From assembly GCF_901709675.1 (NCBI RefSeq), contig NC_051108.1:5740631-5804630 (forward strand): a stretch of DNA of 64,000 nucleotides, given 5' to 3'. Position 1 is the first letter of the stretch. Each line of letters starts with the position of its first letter. The translations under genes and the position numbers were made by a program. Below, in pieces: positions 32,501 through 47,212 of this stretch. Source of the DNA: Syngnathus acus (lineage: Eukaryota > Chordata > Actinopteri > Syngnathiformes > Syngnathidae). The notes beneath the pieces were generated by a model. It was not told the origin of the DNA. It worked only from the letters and a program-made list of their open reading frames with translations, and searched no databases.

Positions 32501-35500
32501 CGTTTACAACTTTCATAATAATCTTTGCACCAGTCAGAAGCTGACTCCAGTCCATTGGTTCTAGCAGAACCTTTGAAATGCCAGCCATGACCAGCAGGTG
32601 TCAGTGCAGCCCAGAAACCGTCATGTGGAAAAGGAGGAGAGCTGGCAGTGCAGAGGGGAGCGGCCTGCAGCGGACTGGCCAGCCAGAGCCGCAGTGCATC
32701 AAACACAAGGAGGCTTAAATTGCTATTAATAAGCAAGAGGAGGCTCCGCTGGGGAGTGTGACCTGGCGCGGGATGTATGGAGCATCTCGCCGGCGGGCAT
32801 CCCACAACTCGTTCAATTTTAATCATCTGCTTGTATCAAATACTAGGGACACGCATTTGTTTTACGTCAGCGTGTGGTGATCAGTCTGGAAAAAACCCAA
32901 AACAAAACAAAAAACAAGAGGAGAACCTTTCACCCTCTAGTCGAGGACACCCGGGATCAAACCACATTTACAAAACTGGCGCTCAGAGTAGAAATGGGAA
33001 CTCAATTAGAAGACACAGCACACACCAGACCTGGAAGCAGACCCGTAGCTAGGGGTGGGCCAAAGGGGGCCGTGCCCACCCACTCGAGCATGGATCTAAA
33101 AAATATGGATAGTTCTAGGAACGTGATGTTTAATGAGTACGACATTTTTGCAGTTGAAGCTAGCAAGGTGAATAGGAGAAAAAAAAAATCCACTCATCCG
33201 TGCATTTGCCATAGCAACAAGTTTCCTCCACTAAGCAGGAAATCTTACAGTATTATAAAAACAAAACTGAAAAAGTAGCAAAACATTGACGTGGGTTTGT
33301 GTGAAAATGTTGACAGAGGCAATGTAGGAAATGGGAAGAGACACCAAGCAGAAAATTGCAAGAAGTTAGTGAGTGAAAAGGATGCGGGGAAAATGGAGCA
33401 ATTAGCGGAGGGGAGGCAGCGAATGAGCGAGCGAGCGAGCCAAGACAGCCTCTCACTGCTGCAATAATTCAATTAAAAAGGAGCCGCTTCAGAATGGCAG
33501 AATCTTTTTCTTGACAGCAGCCAGTGTTTGGGGGTCACCGGCGTGTGGCTGGAGCAGACCTCCTGCCAGGCTGAGCAGTTAGGACGGAAAAAGGCGTCCA
33601 CCCCGGCAGCGGGGACATTAACGCTAATCCAACACGACTTGTTGGTATATTTCCACCGCGTCATTGATGTTAATGGAAGTACTTGGAAGCCTGCCTGAAT
33701 GGAAATCAGAGGGAATATTAATGAAGCCGGCCGACTGATGGTGGGTGGAGCACATTAATATGTATCCAGACGCAACGTTGTGAGAAATACACTTTTTGCA
33801 TATCTCTGTTTGTCTGGCATGAAATAGTGATCCCTAATCAAGTCGCTGGCGTGTGAAGTGGACGCCACTCGCATGCTGGCAGCGGCCGATAAAGTGGCGC
33901 CTGCCGCCCGTCGGGGGTTCCTCTGCGGGGGCAAAAGTGCGGCGGCACCATTGGAAGTGAAAATCTCTTTTGAAGAGAGTTTGATCTTGAAGGAGCACAG
34001 CTGGCTTTGCCGTGACATCCTGCCATCCAATTACCTGTACATATTGCCTTGGTTACAAGTGGGCGGGGCTTCCATATGTCACGACAGAAACTGGGGCCCT
34101 TGCAAAGTTGCTTTTTCAAGGTCAGTGTAGCTGGCTGTAGTTTTTTTTCTGCTTGTACTTTGAGTCCTTATGGCTCAATTTTCTCAACTCAATTGGAATA
34201 CCTTTTAAAATAAAATCAATTAGCGCTGGGGGCCCTGAAATCTGACTAAATCTGTCAATTTATTCATATCCCACCTCAACTTTGTCTAACCTTTCACAAT
34301 TCATGAAGATTGAAGCCTGACGTCTACCACTCGGCCTCAATCAATCAAAGCATTTTTTTTTTTTTTCATGTGATGGACTAATCCGACAAATAACCACATT
34401 GGGTTTTAAAAGATTACTCTGGATACACACACACCCCTCTGGCTGTAATGGATTAAACCTACTTGCGATAACAAAAAGAAACAGATTGCTGCCTTCCGCC
34501 TGATTTACCAAGTCTTCCCTCAGCTCTGTTGTGTGGGGAGAAAGCCAAAATGGAGCCTCGAAACTGTGCCCCGTAGGACCTCCAAAAGTTTGGAAGCACT
34601 GGCTTCCACTTAACCAGTCTAAAGCAATTTTCACACATTTTTTTCTTTTGTAAATATTTTTGGCCCATCATCTATGTGCAAACTATTAATTACATGGCTG
34701 AAAATGACTTTTGATTTATTTTGATTTGGATGAATTTTTGCATTCATTATTGCTTTGAAATTGAGGGACTTAAAAACAGCGGAACCTCAGTTCACATTAA
34801 AATTCAAAATTTGGACGTGTTCCATGCCTTAAAGGCGACGCGATATATTATGGAAAACTGACTTGCATACAATTAGTCAGGACCCTGAAGTGCCCGCCCA
34901 CCCATAAAGTGTGAAATTACACAAGCAAGTAAATCTCTTATTAGCTGCTTATTTCCCAAAATGTGTCTGCGAGCAAACGGCTCCAAATTGCCACTTTTTC
35001 AAATGAGCTCAACTGCGATGTCAAAATCATCAAAGTAATTAAAAACGTCATTTACATGATACGGCTCGCACGCAGTTTGTCCACCCATGACTTGGCATTA
35101 AAAAAAAAAAAAAAAAAAAAAAAATTCAAAATGATCACCAGATTACATAAAAGCGTCGTTATACCAAAAGCTCCGAAAAATTGTCATGTGACCACAGTTT
35201 GGTTTCTGATATGTGGCACAATGTGAGAAATGAAAATTTTTTGGGCCCCCGTCCAGCGGCTAATTGTGCATCTCCGCATACTCTTCCAGCAGTTAAACAC
35301 AACCATCATAAACAGCACCTCATCTGAAATCATTCTGACAAGGCAGCGTGTACAGCCAAGGGGAGATTAGAGAACTTGCAAAGTGGGCTCCGAAAACGTC
35401 GCTAAGGAGTCGGGCAGCGAGCCAGTTAACCAGTTTAAGGTTCGAGGAGGAAGCGGGGGACGCTCTCGACTTGATGTGCCATTTAGCCAGAAATGAGCGT

Positions 35501-36679
35501 GAAGGTTGGACCATATAAACAGCCAAAGTCTACCCATAATTCCAAGTTTGTGTTAACCTTAAGCATGAGCGTGCAAGAGCGAGCAAAGGGAGACAAATGC
35601 AGCTTGAAGTGCACTTTTTGTATTTTGCCAAATGGAGCAGAAAGATTCCCCAAGTCCTGCCGACACTTGACAAGTGTGAACACTGCTGTGATTTCTAAAC
35701 CATTGGAACAAATAATGGCAACACAGAACTAGGGGGGGGGGGGCAGAGCGCCAGACAGTCAATCACAGCAAAAAAGCAATCCAGGGCATCTGCTCCTTTG
35801 TGCAAGCTAAATTTAACACTCAAGACACTTTGATCAAAGACACGATATTAACAAAATAAGAGCAGAGCCAGAGAGGGAAGAAGGTGAAGCAGGCAATTGC
35901 CTGGAGCATCGAGCTGGAACGAAATGATGGTGTAAATGGGAACACGAGAAATTTGGTGATGTCAGTTTGTTCAAGACCTACCTAAGCATCAGAAAGAAAA
36001 GTGACAGGTAAGGCTTTTATGCATTCCATTAATTCCTCACCAATTTAAATTGCACTAAGGTACAAAAGCAGGGAGCGAGTTAATTATTAATGAGTGCTGA
36101 TCAAGGAGAAAGCGGAAAATAGGTTGCCTATGAGCTCATACTCCAACCCGGAGTGTTTTATTACAAAGGGGAAGATGTTCTTTAGATTATATTCATCTTT
36201 TTGTCTTTTAATTTCGTTTGAGTAATAAAATTAGCTCCCGCTTTGTCTTTATATCTGAAGATGGGGGGGGGGGATTTCTTATGAGTCTGTCCTTTAAAGT
36301 AGCGAATGCTTGACTGGTCGCAGTGGGCAGCCATTCCGCAAGAACGATGCGAGTGACCTTGGCCTGGTTCCGTGGGGGAGGGAAGGGGGTACGGCGGCGG
36401 CAGCGTCTCACAGCGATGCTTTCTTTTCCACCGTTACCGATTAGCGGGCGGGCAGCGGGCAATGGACGGGAACTAAGTGTCGCAGTGCAGAAGGCCATCA
36501 GTGATCTTAGAGCTACATTCTTTGGCCAGAAGTGGGGGAGGGGGGGAGGTGATGTCAGTGGAACCATATCCTGTGGTGCATGCGAGGAGGGGTTCTCAGA
36601 TAAAGATAATGGAGGGACACTTTAACAGAGGCTCAAGGTGGACGAAGGGTCAGAACTGATCAGAACACTGAGGAGAATG

Positions 36680-36950
36680 GGCATTAAAGAATATATATTA
36701 ACATTAAAAAGTCTCTATATACAAAATATATATAAAATATATTTATAAAAATATCATATATTTATAAATTATAAAAATATTTCTAATATATATTTATGAT
36801 ATATTATTATTATTATTATATATCATATTTATAGTATATATATAAGTATATTATTATATTTATATGATATATTATTATTATATATCATATATTTATAAAT
36901 TATAAAAATATTTATAAAATATATTATTATATTTACAAAATATTTTCAAT
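36680..36950. repeat. AT-rich low-complexity block
   Basis: About 270 bases of almost only A and T, with recurring ATATATTTAT and ATTATTATTAT motifs, near-palindromic throughout. Could be an old satellite or a transposon core. No coding capacity. Confidence 0.85.
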
Positions 36951-39900
36951 TGTTTGGAAAATTTAATAGTAATTGTTGAGAAACAAAGAGGGGGGGGGGC
37001 ACAGCAGCATGGATTTGGAAAAAACACCGCCGGTTAAAGCTAGCATGTTTCCATTTAGTAGTTTCCGAGCCATAAGAGAATTTGAACGCCCTTGAAGGAT
37101 TTTTTTTTTTTTTTTTTCCCACGTAATTACGTCATTTCAAGGTTAGCAACGAGGGCTCCCCTCTCCACTGGTTGCAAAACTCCCCGATGATTCCTCATTA
37201 TATTAATGTAAAGATTCAGAGCGCAAGTTCCTGTCCATCACGCTATAGCATAATGGCAGCCACCTTTCCCACGTCCTTGGCTCCTTCCTTTCATTCCCCG
37301 CACACTTCAAGAGTCTACCCTCTGCTGTAAATCTCTCTCCTCTCCATTCAAATCAATTTTAGAAAGCTGCCGGGCGCCATTTTTTATCATTCACAAGCAC
37401 TGGAAATGTTCTATGAACCTCGCCGAGTTCCTCCATCTTGCTCTATTTCCCTCAGACTTTCCTCATGAAGCACAGCCAATCAAGTCTCAGCGGTAATGCA
37501 TTGTCTCTCATATTGGCAGATTATTATTGACTCGGAGTCCTTGCGCTGATAATAGGGCCCATCCTCCAGGTGCTGGAGCATGAGCGGAATGTGCGATGGG
37601 TATTCATCGAAATTCTGATTGTGCCTTTCACAGACAGGAAAGCAGTGATGGCAAGAAAGTGACGGACATGCTTAATTATTAAATCAGCGCCATTGTGAAC
37701 GCAAACACACACGTAATCGTTTTGACTATGATTAATGGAGACTTGATGAAAGGGGGAAGAGAAAAAAAATCAATGATGTTCATTAAATAGAAATAGAATA
37801 TAAATCAGTGACATGAAATCGAATTCTCCCTTTGTTGTGATACAAACCCCAAGTAGTAACAGAAGCATAAGAATTAATGACGAGTGATTTTCCGAGAAAT
37901 ACAAACAAGATTCTTTCACGTTTGATTTTCTTAAAAAAAAAAAAAGAAAAAGTCCCTCATAGTTATTATTAATTGTAATTATCAATCCTAGTTCAACGTG
38001 CATTACATTTATAGTGCACGAATAAAGAAAACTCAACTTGAGTAAATCCTGGCTGCTTTGATAGAAGGCTTTACATCTCTCTCGAGGGCCCGCTGCCACA
38101 CTCGCAGAAGAGCCGCAAATCAATACTGACGACCCAAAGATATGTCTCCTACTGATTAGCAGGCATGACTGCGTGCAAAATCTCAGAAGAAAACAGGCGC
38201 TTGTAATCGGGCCACCGGATAAAACAAAGCCTACATTTATTGTTTTTTCTTAGCTTAAATCCTTAATTACGTGTGCCAAAGATTATGTTCATTAAAAAAA
38301 AAAACGTCTTTACAGTGCACAACTCAAGTTCCTGGCTAAAGGTTTGAATTGGTCACAGGTATTAATTTCCTCTCACGCTGCGTTCAGAAAAAAAGAATCC
38401 GAGCATTCAAAGCGTGCCAACGCGCTCATTAGCAATCACAATGGGACATGACCAAACGGCTCTTACATTAACCCTCCATCCGCGACCTTAATAACCTTGC
38501 ACTTACAACCCTGGTGTGTCGAAATTGATCGCTCCCCACCTCAAATGCCAAAGGTTATAAATCCAACAGCGACCCGAGCATATAAACACAGGCAGAGATC
38601 AACGTTTACAACCGACTGTTCGCCGTATTGCTGACAGGGTGAAACAACATGACCAAGCAAATGAGGCTCACATTGCTAATGCTAGCACAAATTAGGTAGC
38701 TTGTCAATGTTCACATTTTATTGGTGTACCGCACAGCTCGGAAACACACGGGATGACATTTCCACTCCCGTCCGACATAGACGCTGATGTATGATTTGAA
38801 TTTGAGGTTAAATTGTAAGCAGTGGAATGTCGAGGAAAGCGCCTCTGACATTTCTTTTTTTTATACGGAGCAGTTTCCCAGTCACACAATTTAGACATGC
38901 AAAGCCTATTCATCAATTTATCTGAGCAATGAGCCATGAAAGTCTGTTTTGCTGCAGCCAAACAGCCGAGATGCTAAAAGCCTAGTGGCAAAAAAAACAA
39001 AAAAGAAAATTGACATAAAATGCGGGTTAACATCTGCGATAGAGGTCAGCTAGAATTTGTCAAATGCAATGACTTCTTCAAATTTTATATTTAGAAACTT
39101 TATTGCGGGGTAAATAAGTGTGCTGGAGTTTTGAATTTCCAGGGCAGGCAATAAAAGTCAAAGCCTCACACAAAGTTAATGTTTTGTTGACGTAGGGCTA
39201 CTTGTTAGCTTGAACTAGCTATTTGCTAGCTGAATGCTAGCTGAATGGTTTTCAACCCAATAAATAACCCAGCATTGGCTTGGTCCCTCCCGCCTTCGCT
39301 ATTTCACCTAGTTTGGATTACTTTGAAAAAAGAACCTAATTCATTTTCTTTACGATAAAAAGGCATTCCTGACTACTTCATCCCACTGCAGATAAATGTG
39401 AACTTTGCACGCCAGTGCGCCACGCAGGGCTCGTTGTTGCTCAACGTTCAGGCTTGACGGAGCGCATACTTAGCGTAATGATGCATCGGCTGTGTGTCTA
39501 ATGAAGATATATATTCTATGTGAACATTTGCCCACTCTGTTGGCTTGTTAATGAGCATATTTGTTTGCATGTGTGTGTGTGTGGAGGGGGATTGCGTGTG
39601 GCCGAGCGTGCGTACGTGAGATGAATACGCGGCGGGGTGGGGTTAACGGAAGAGGCGGGGTTAACGAGCCAATCATAGTCCATCGGGGAAGACATTACTA
39701 AATAGCTGAGATGAGTTCACCGGTCACTCACTTGGATTTGCCCCCTCGTGCACTTTTGCCTGACACTCGTACGAGCCCATGTTATCCTCTCCAACTGCCT
39801 CCTTTTCTTTGCGCTTCACACACCCCGCAGATTAACGTTAAGAGGGATATTAGAAACGGCTTCTTTACCCCGGGATCATTTAGTGAGGTACGTGTCGCTT

Positions 39901-40728
39901 TTTTGGAAGCTGAGAGAATGTGCAAGAGTCGTGTATGACATGAGCGTGACCTGCAGACGAGTAATGAGAAATTGCTCCAGTCGTGTCACATATCCGCCAT
40001 CACAATCGGGCTAGCAAACATTCATGGTTGCCAAATTTAGCATGACCTTTCACATTATTACAATCACCTAGTCATAAAAGATTCTCTTTGCTGCTCTTTT
40101 TGGACACAATAACTTGTCATAGCTGAGCTAGAGAGTGTCACAAGTGGACCCCCCTCAAAAAAAAAAAATGTAAATTTTGAAACTTAGCTTCCTTCATCAT
40201 CAAAACCCTCATTTTGATAAATTAGCTGCTCTCCGTCTGTGGAGAAACAACAGAATAGAAGGGGTTGGTTACTATGGAAACTATGCAAAGAAACCATTTG
40301 AGATAGAGAGAGGGGGCAGCAGGAGTGTGTGTGAGCCAGATCAGGTGGGTGGCGTGAGGAGAGCACCGTTGCCAATCAACAGGTGCAGCGGTAATATCGA
40401 GCCCCCCAAATGGGAATGTAAATTAGATTTTTCGGGATCCCGCCACATCGAGCAGTGGATTAGTCTGCCAAATAATGCCGTCGGTGTCAGCTAAGACCGA
40501 GTATGAAACTGAGGGCGCCTCACTTACTGTCACTGCCGCTTGTGGACCTCATTAGTCGATCACTCCCCAGCTTCACGGGAAAATAGTTCAATAGAATAGT
40601 AATCAGTAGACCTCCGCTGAGACTCATGTGTAGTTTAGAGAAGAGTCTGCAATTAAAAACACATAATTATTTGAAATGTTTGTCAAAGCAGTCATCGTAT
40701 TGATAGTCTGGGGGAAAAAATATCTCTA

Positions 40729-40742
40729 GCGCCATCTCGTGG
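40729..40742 (-). promoter_or_regulatory. candidate CTCF core motif
   Basis: On the minus strand CCACGAGATGGCGC fits the CTCF core with one mismatch, followed by TAGAG. It faces left, whereas the candidate 3.3 kb away at 44006 faces right. Confidence 0.3.
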
Positions 40743-43218
40743 CTCTAACTTGAGGAAACCACCGCGCCCGTGGAAAAACAACCAATCAGAGACAAAAGAT
40801 GGGTCAATCATTTGCAAAAAAAATAAAAGTTTATACCAATAACATTGATGACTATTTTTATTATTCTGTCCACTCGTTGCCACATCATGGCTGGAGCAGT
40901 GAGGATTTTGCATTAAGTCATCATCGAGTGTCGGTTGCGTCACATTTAAAGGGAATTAAAAAGAGCTGCTTAGATCGGTGGCAGCTTAAGTCAACCGTAA
41001 ACACTCCCACAACGGCGGAGCCCGCCCACCTACAGCGCCACCGGGCTTTTAAGTGGGCTGGAGGACACTGAATGTTTTGCGGTGAGCAGAAAAATAATGC
41101 CTGGAGGAATGAAGCCACATGGACGTAGCTTAGCTTCCAATTACTCATGTCATTTTTTTTTCTTTAGACTGCAAATTAATTCAGACAGATGTCCAGCATG
41201 GCCACATTTTCCCCCCAGCTATAATTTGCTGCTGATGTGGAACTCATACATTGCAAAGAAAAAAAAAAAAGTAGCCTGGATGGGTTCAGCGCCTCCCTAG
41301 CGTCAAGTCATTTTTTGCTGCAGCTAAAACGGACTTGATAAAAGATGCAAATGCGGGCGAGCGAGCGCACGTTCAAGGGCACTTCAAACCCTGACAACGA
41401 TTCATGAATCAATAATTCTTGTCAGATGAAATGGGAAGATAAAGGCTTGGCTCTCCTTTGGGGTCATTTCTGTATTCACTGGCTTTTTTAAAAAATAAAA
41501 AATAAATCACTCGGCGTGAACTTCAGAACGGGAAACCGCACAAACTGGATAATATTGTGGGATTCATGCAAATTATTATTTTTTTATTTCCTTTTCTGAC
41601 AAGATGAGAATATGCAGTTAGGATAATTAGGCTTCATACTATTATTGATGACAGGTGTTCGTGCGAGAGGGGTGACGCATGTGTGTGTGTGTGTGAGTGT
41701 GTAGTGCCACCTGCTCGGGTCCCACGACAATGTCATTGTAGAGCAACACCTGAGCGCCTGTCACACCTGATAGATGGAGGGCAACCACGCGGGCATACAA
41801 GTGTGTGTATGAAGTGAACAGTACTTGATATCTATGCTTGGAGTCGCCACGCGTCATTCAACATTTGAGGAACTAAATAAAAGTGTAACATTCATGGACT
41901 TGTCATACGAGTTGCTTTGAGCTAAAAATGGGTACAAAAAATACAACTCAGAAGTTTCTCGTTGATTATCCAGTACTTTCAATAATGTGCAAAAAAATAT
42001 TTCCAATCACCTGGCAACTGTTTTAAAGCATAACATGTCTTCTTTAAAGACCTACTTTGATCAACTTTGACAGCCCCACTCCAAATTGCCGAACAAACTG
42101 CTTTTCCTTATTTCTTCATCCATCTTTTTCTTTTAATTGTAACGAGGCCATTATAAAATGTGATGGCTGTTAAAATGAACCACGAGCAAATCATTGTCAG
42201 AGTTACAGTCCATTTAATCCGCCGACATTCATGTGTCAAAATGAGACACTTTTCAACGTCAAAGCGTGACGACGACGGCGCCCCGGAGAGGAAAATGAAG
42301 ATGTGAGAGGTTTTCATGACATCATGTGTGTTTGAGGGATTATCTCCAGGTGGGAACTTCCATCTACTCTTGTGCTGAGTGACAGCATGAAGAGCCAAAG
42401 ATGACACGTGAACCCAAGGAAACACAACGGAAAACAAAGCCGATCCGACTTAACGTCACTTGACGGTGTGAAAAGCCAAAAACATGCTTTTGTAGTGCTT
42501 TGTTTGAATTTCATTTTGTCATCAATCATTTTAGCGACACTAAAGGAGAATAGGACATTTTCTTGGACCACGTTGAGACCTTGATTATTTTTATGTGAAC
42601 ATCCCCGAATAAAACGGTGATGCCTGTTCTGCTCACAAAAGTTTAACCTTGGAGGATACAGGCAGGTGAACGACGACAAAAAAAAAAAGATGGGACAAAA
42701 CGGGATAAAGTTGGTAAATACAATTAGGTAGGTGTACATCAGTTTGACAAGGTGAGCGGCATCTATCTGACAATCTTACTGCAGGTCCCGCCACACATAC
42801 ACACAAACACAGATAGCATCTGTTTTAGCCTCCACTCGCACAATTTCCTCTGTCCTCAAATTGATTTTTCCAATCACTAACAGAATTTTGCCCCTGCTGC
42901 TGCCAGATTTTGTTGTCCTCTTATGCTTCTTACTGTGAGAAAAAAAAAAAAAAGGCCAAGTACCAGAGGAGCACAAAAGTTGGATCCAGCGTGACATCCA
43001 ATAATCATGTTACCTCCGCCTGGCCAATGTGATTATGTGCTCGTTGCTATTTCTCGGTCTCCTAGCGGTAAAAGAGAAATGAATAAATAAATAAATAAAA
43101 AATAGCTGGCTGATAGCTGATACTTTAGTAGAAATTTTACTAATAGTAATTTAATGCAGTTTTAAGAAAAAAATACTATACTTTAAAGTTATGTCTTTTT
43201 TTTTTTATTTTACATATC

Positions 43219-43265
43219 AAATGTACTAGTGGTATCGATACTTGGTATCGGTATCAGTGACTACT
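43219..43265. repeat. fragment of the TATCGG dispersed repeat family
   Basis: GTGGTATCGATACTTGGTAT followed by CGGTATCAGTGACT resembles the ends of the element at 49795-49972. Confidence 0.55.
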
Positions 43266-44005
43266 TAAGAGTAAATCAGCAAACCCATAATCGCTTTCCT
43301 CAGTTGCCGAGGTGGTATAAAAACAGCCATCTCTTCAACGATGTTTCAGAAATTATTAGTCAGGTTAGAAGTTTTTCTTTCCGCAAACCGAAGAATAACT
43401 TGGAAGGCATTGTTTCATAAAATGACTCTGTATTGTTGCTTCAAGGATAATGGCTTCCACTTAGCTTATCTCTCCTCTACCCATGCAAAGTTAAATACTT
43501 AGAGAAAGGTACACACCACATGAAAAATGAAAGGATTAAACGCGAGGGTTCAAATGATGAAACGCTGTCTATTTAATGGAAATTAAGCGCAAAGGGTCGA
43601 TTCAATTAGCCGTAGCCGAGTGCATATAATGCGTTTCGCGCCGGTCTCCACAGGTATACTATTAATCAAACAAATATAACCTTTCACCGAGTCTTTTCTA
43701 AGCGCCTGTGCGGGATTCTACGGCGACACACATATGGTAATAACGCAGCTTGTACACTAACCTTCGAGATGATCTATGAGTCACACGCTGCCAACACAAG
43801 CCGCTAGAATCCACATTTTCTTGAAGTTGGACAAATGTGTCATCTGCAACCTTTACGTTGACACCATCACGTTTGGAAACGTTAGCTGGATAGAAGAAGA
43901 AAAGCAAAATAGGTTTGTAATTCCATATACGGAATTATGTAAACACTACAAATATCTATTTATGCCAGCAACGTGTAGTGACAGGCAGAACAATTCAATG
44001 ATTCT

Positions 44006-44018
44006 CCACTAGATGGCA
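44006..44018 (+). promoter_or_regulatory. candidate CTCF core motif
   Basis: CCACTAGATGGCA fits the CTCF core consensus CCASYAGRKGGCR at all 13 positions. It lies in the fut8-gphn intergenic region. A single motif match in a 64-kb window is weak evidence of binding. Confidence 0.35.
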
Positions 44019-44747
44019 GAAGCACTCACACTCACGTAAAACTCAAGCATTTGTAGCGTTAAAATGATTTTGAAGTTTGCATTCCGAGGCCAAATTACGA
44101 CACATTCGTACTTAAAATACATGAAAGCAAAGCGGACTGCTCCCCAGACTCAGAAGGTGAAGATCTGAGGAAGAGGTGAGCCAACTTAACTCCCTGCAAG
44201 ATTTGTCAAATCACGCCATTAGACTTCAGATCAAAACTCACCAAGCAGATGTTTAAATATAAATAGTTGGAAAGTTAACAGGGGTGTGCAGCCATTCAAA
44301 TCTCAAGTGTTGGTGGTCGACCTGCATTTTGTTGACATTTTCCTAATTGTAAATGGAAGTAGAAATAACCCTGACATCCATTTTCATCTTCGTTAGACAA
44401 ACAGCCTCACTTTCTGCTATACATTTTCCCATATTAGGACATAAATATGTTTAGCACAATCATGTAGCACGCCATGCAAATCAAAGTGCTTAAGGCCGGT
44501 TTAATTAATGATAGGTATGTCAAATTATGCGAGGCATTGTTATTTGTGTGCATACAAAATTTTTATTCGTTTATCCTCATCTGTATAAATAGCGAGACAA
44601 GTCAGCGGAGGCCATTACATGCAGCTCAAGGTGTTTTTGAGCACATTAAACTTTCATTCAGAATGGCCAAAGGCCTCAAGTAGTAAAGCTCGCGATGGGA
44701 AGTACGTAAGAGGCAGATGAAAGTTGACTCGGCGACAAAGTGGCGAG

Positions 44748-44750
<3 letters not shown>

Positions 44751-44788
<38 letters not shown>
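44751..44788. repeat. (TA)n microsatellite
   Basis: About 19 TA units in the intergenic region. Similar but less regular TA-rich blocks are at 6590-6665, 10430-10462 and 36680-36950. Confidence 0.93.
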
Positions 44789-44791
<3 letters not shown>

Positions 44792-47144
44792 TTGTCTGAC
44801 TGAACTCTTATTATGAACTTTTAAAACATGAATAGAAATCCATTAATTATCATGAGGTGCTTGCTTGTGTTTTATTCATTTGATATTTGCATTTAATAAT
44901 GCATAGCTTCACTGTAAACAAGAAATTCTACATTAATTATGGAATTAGAAATGTAAAAAAACACAATTTTAGTAGTTGGTAAAAATTTGAATGTAGGTAT
45001 TGTGCGTGCCTATAAAAAATGCATCAGTTTGAGCAGCATGGCAAAAAAAAAAAAGAAAACGCGCTTAAATTATGTACATGCGTGATCACGTTTGTACGAT
45101 ATAATTCCCACTCTCATTTGTTCAAATCAAACTAAATGAAATTAGAAATAAAATATACATGCTGATGAACCTGTTATGAATCACGAGTGCATAATGACAC
45201 CAACGCCGGATTAATATTAAGATCTATATGCTGCGTATCCTCCGACTTGCTCCCTCTTCCTTGTTGCTTTGTTCCCCAAGAAAATGTTTTTTTAATGTTA
45301 TTTTTGGCCCGTGTAAATTATTCACTGTGCATTCTCCTCCATTTGTCTCCAATAGAGTCAGAGTCGCTGTTGAACTCTCTCCATCGTTCTTTCTTCTGCT
45401 TTGACAAACACACACACACATGGATAAGATCTGTCTTTACCTTATCTCAGCGGCGCCTCGATGAGCGCTCCCAGGAATATTGATCGTGACACCCTTGTGT
45501 ACGAATGCCCCCCCCCTTTTCGCCGCAACTCTTTGGGGACAGCTTGATGAGGATTTTCATTGCACGCTCTGAGATGTGAACATGAGTTTCAGGCGACGAG
45601 GCACAGCGGCGGAAGCTTTTACATGGAGGTAGCAACGTACCTCGGGGCTCTCCAGAGCTCGGATCAGTCGTGGGAACTTTGAATGGTGCATTATTCATCT
45701 AGGATGAAGCCCGCTCGCTGTCTTGTCCTCGCCCATGGGCGAGACAAAGCAGCTTGGACTAGTCGCCTGATTTTAGTGCAGGTAGGAGTAGATGTCAGCT
45801 TTTCAACACCTGGAATAGGCTCCTGCTTCTTTTGACCCTGGACAAGTTTCAAAAATGGACTGTTGAAAATCAGCACACTGAAAACTGATTTATGGGAAGG
45901 CAGACAGTAATTCCATGTACTACGAGTAATTTGGACATGAATATGCCAGCTCAGCAAGATCTTCATTAGCGCCCCGATTGAAGGTTAACCTGTCAAATAG
46001 CACGTTCCTATCTCCAGCTGCAGCTGGCCTGCTTGAAGACCCTCCTACTGGTGCAAGTGGAGAGAACTCATTAGCTCACTGATTAGCCTTTTGAATCTCA
46101 CGCTGTGCGGGCTCCACGCTGGTCAAACCCGAACTCACGGCGCCACTACTGATTTTGAAATACTTTTCCAGCACGGCCGTGAAGGTGTGAACATTTAATG
46201 AAGACTACATTCCTAATGTTATGAAATCCTGCAGTTAGAAACTTTCTCGTGGTCACCTTAATTTGTTACGTGTCAAGTAATCACATCTAAACATCTGTGC
46301 ATTTTTTTTTTTGCTCAACACATGAAATCAAACAGCCCACTCACTGTGCGGCTGATTAATAACGTGCTCACTCATGCTAATAAATACCTGCTCCTAATTC
46401 CAACCCGCTCCCCCGTGGTGAGCGGGGACCGCAAGGGCACTTGGGCAGGCATCATTACTTCAGTTCCTAACGCATCAAAATTAGATGTTGGACGATTCCC
46501 ACAATGGGAGCAGATGTGTACATTGATCGTGACGACGGCATCAACAAGGTCAGTGATAAGAATAGTGATTGCGCAATAAACACTTAGCGCAAAAACAATT
46601 GAGCCCGAGAAAACAGAAAGGAAGGGGGGGTGGGGAGGGGCGAGGTGACATTTTTTTTTTATAGGTCATCAAGATACTGAGAATAACCACAAAAGTGTAC
46701 ATCGCAGGTTAATGTCAAGACAAAAGCTTCGGTTAGCTAACGAGAGAAAACATCCATGATGCCTTGAGAAGGTCCACCTTAACAAGACAGGAGGGGAGAA
46801 AAAAAGAAAAAAAAAAAAACAGCAGCCACTTTAGAGAGATGAGACACTTTTTTGTAAAGACACACAGATAGGCTTAGCGAGAAGCGCCTTAGTTGCTTTG
46901 TGGTCTGACAAATTGAAATAGCTTTTTGTTAAAAAAAAAACAACCCAAAAAACAGGCACTTAACCTGAATCCTTGGGCACCCAAAAAAAAAAAATGCTAA
47001 AGGTAATATTTCTCAGAAGCTTTCTATAGTCTGACAATATGCTGTACGGTATACAGTAAGAAATATTGGGAAACACAAAGACTGGAAAAAAATAGTCTTA
47101 AAGGAAGCGAGGTGTGTTAAAAAAAAAATCCAACTCCCGCTTTT

Positions 47145-47212
47145 TTTCGACTATAAGGCGCACCATATAAGAAAGGATAAGATGATTTTAAGTGTGCCTT
47201 ATTGTCTGGAAA
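47145..47212. mobile_element. short inverted-repeat element with CTATAAGGCGCAC ends
   Basis: CGACTATAAGGCGCACC at the left and GTGTGCCTTATTGTCTGG at the right form imperfect terminal inverted repeats around a 30-base interior. The end sequence matches a repeat common in spiny-rayed fish genomes. Confidence 0.5.
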
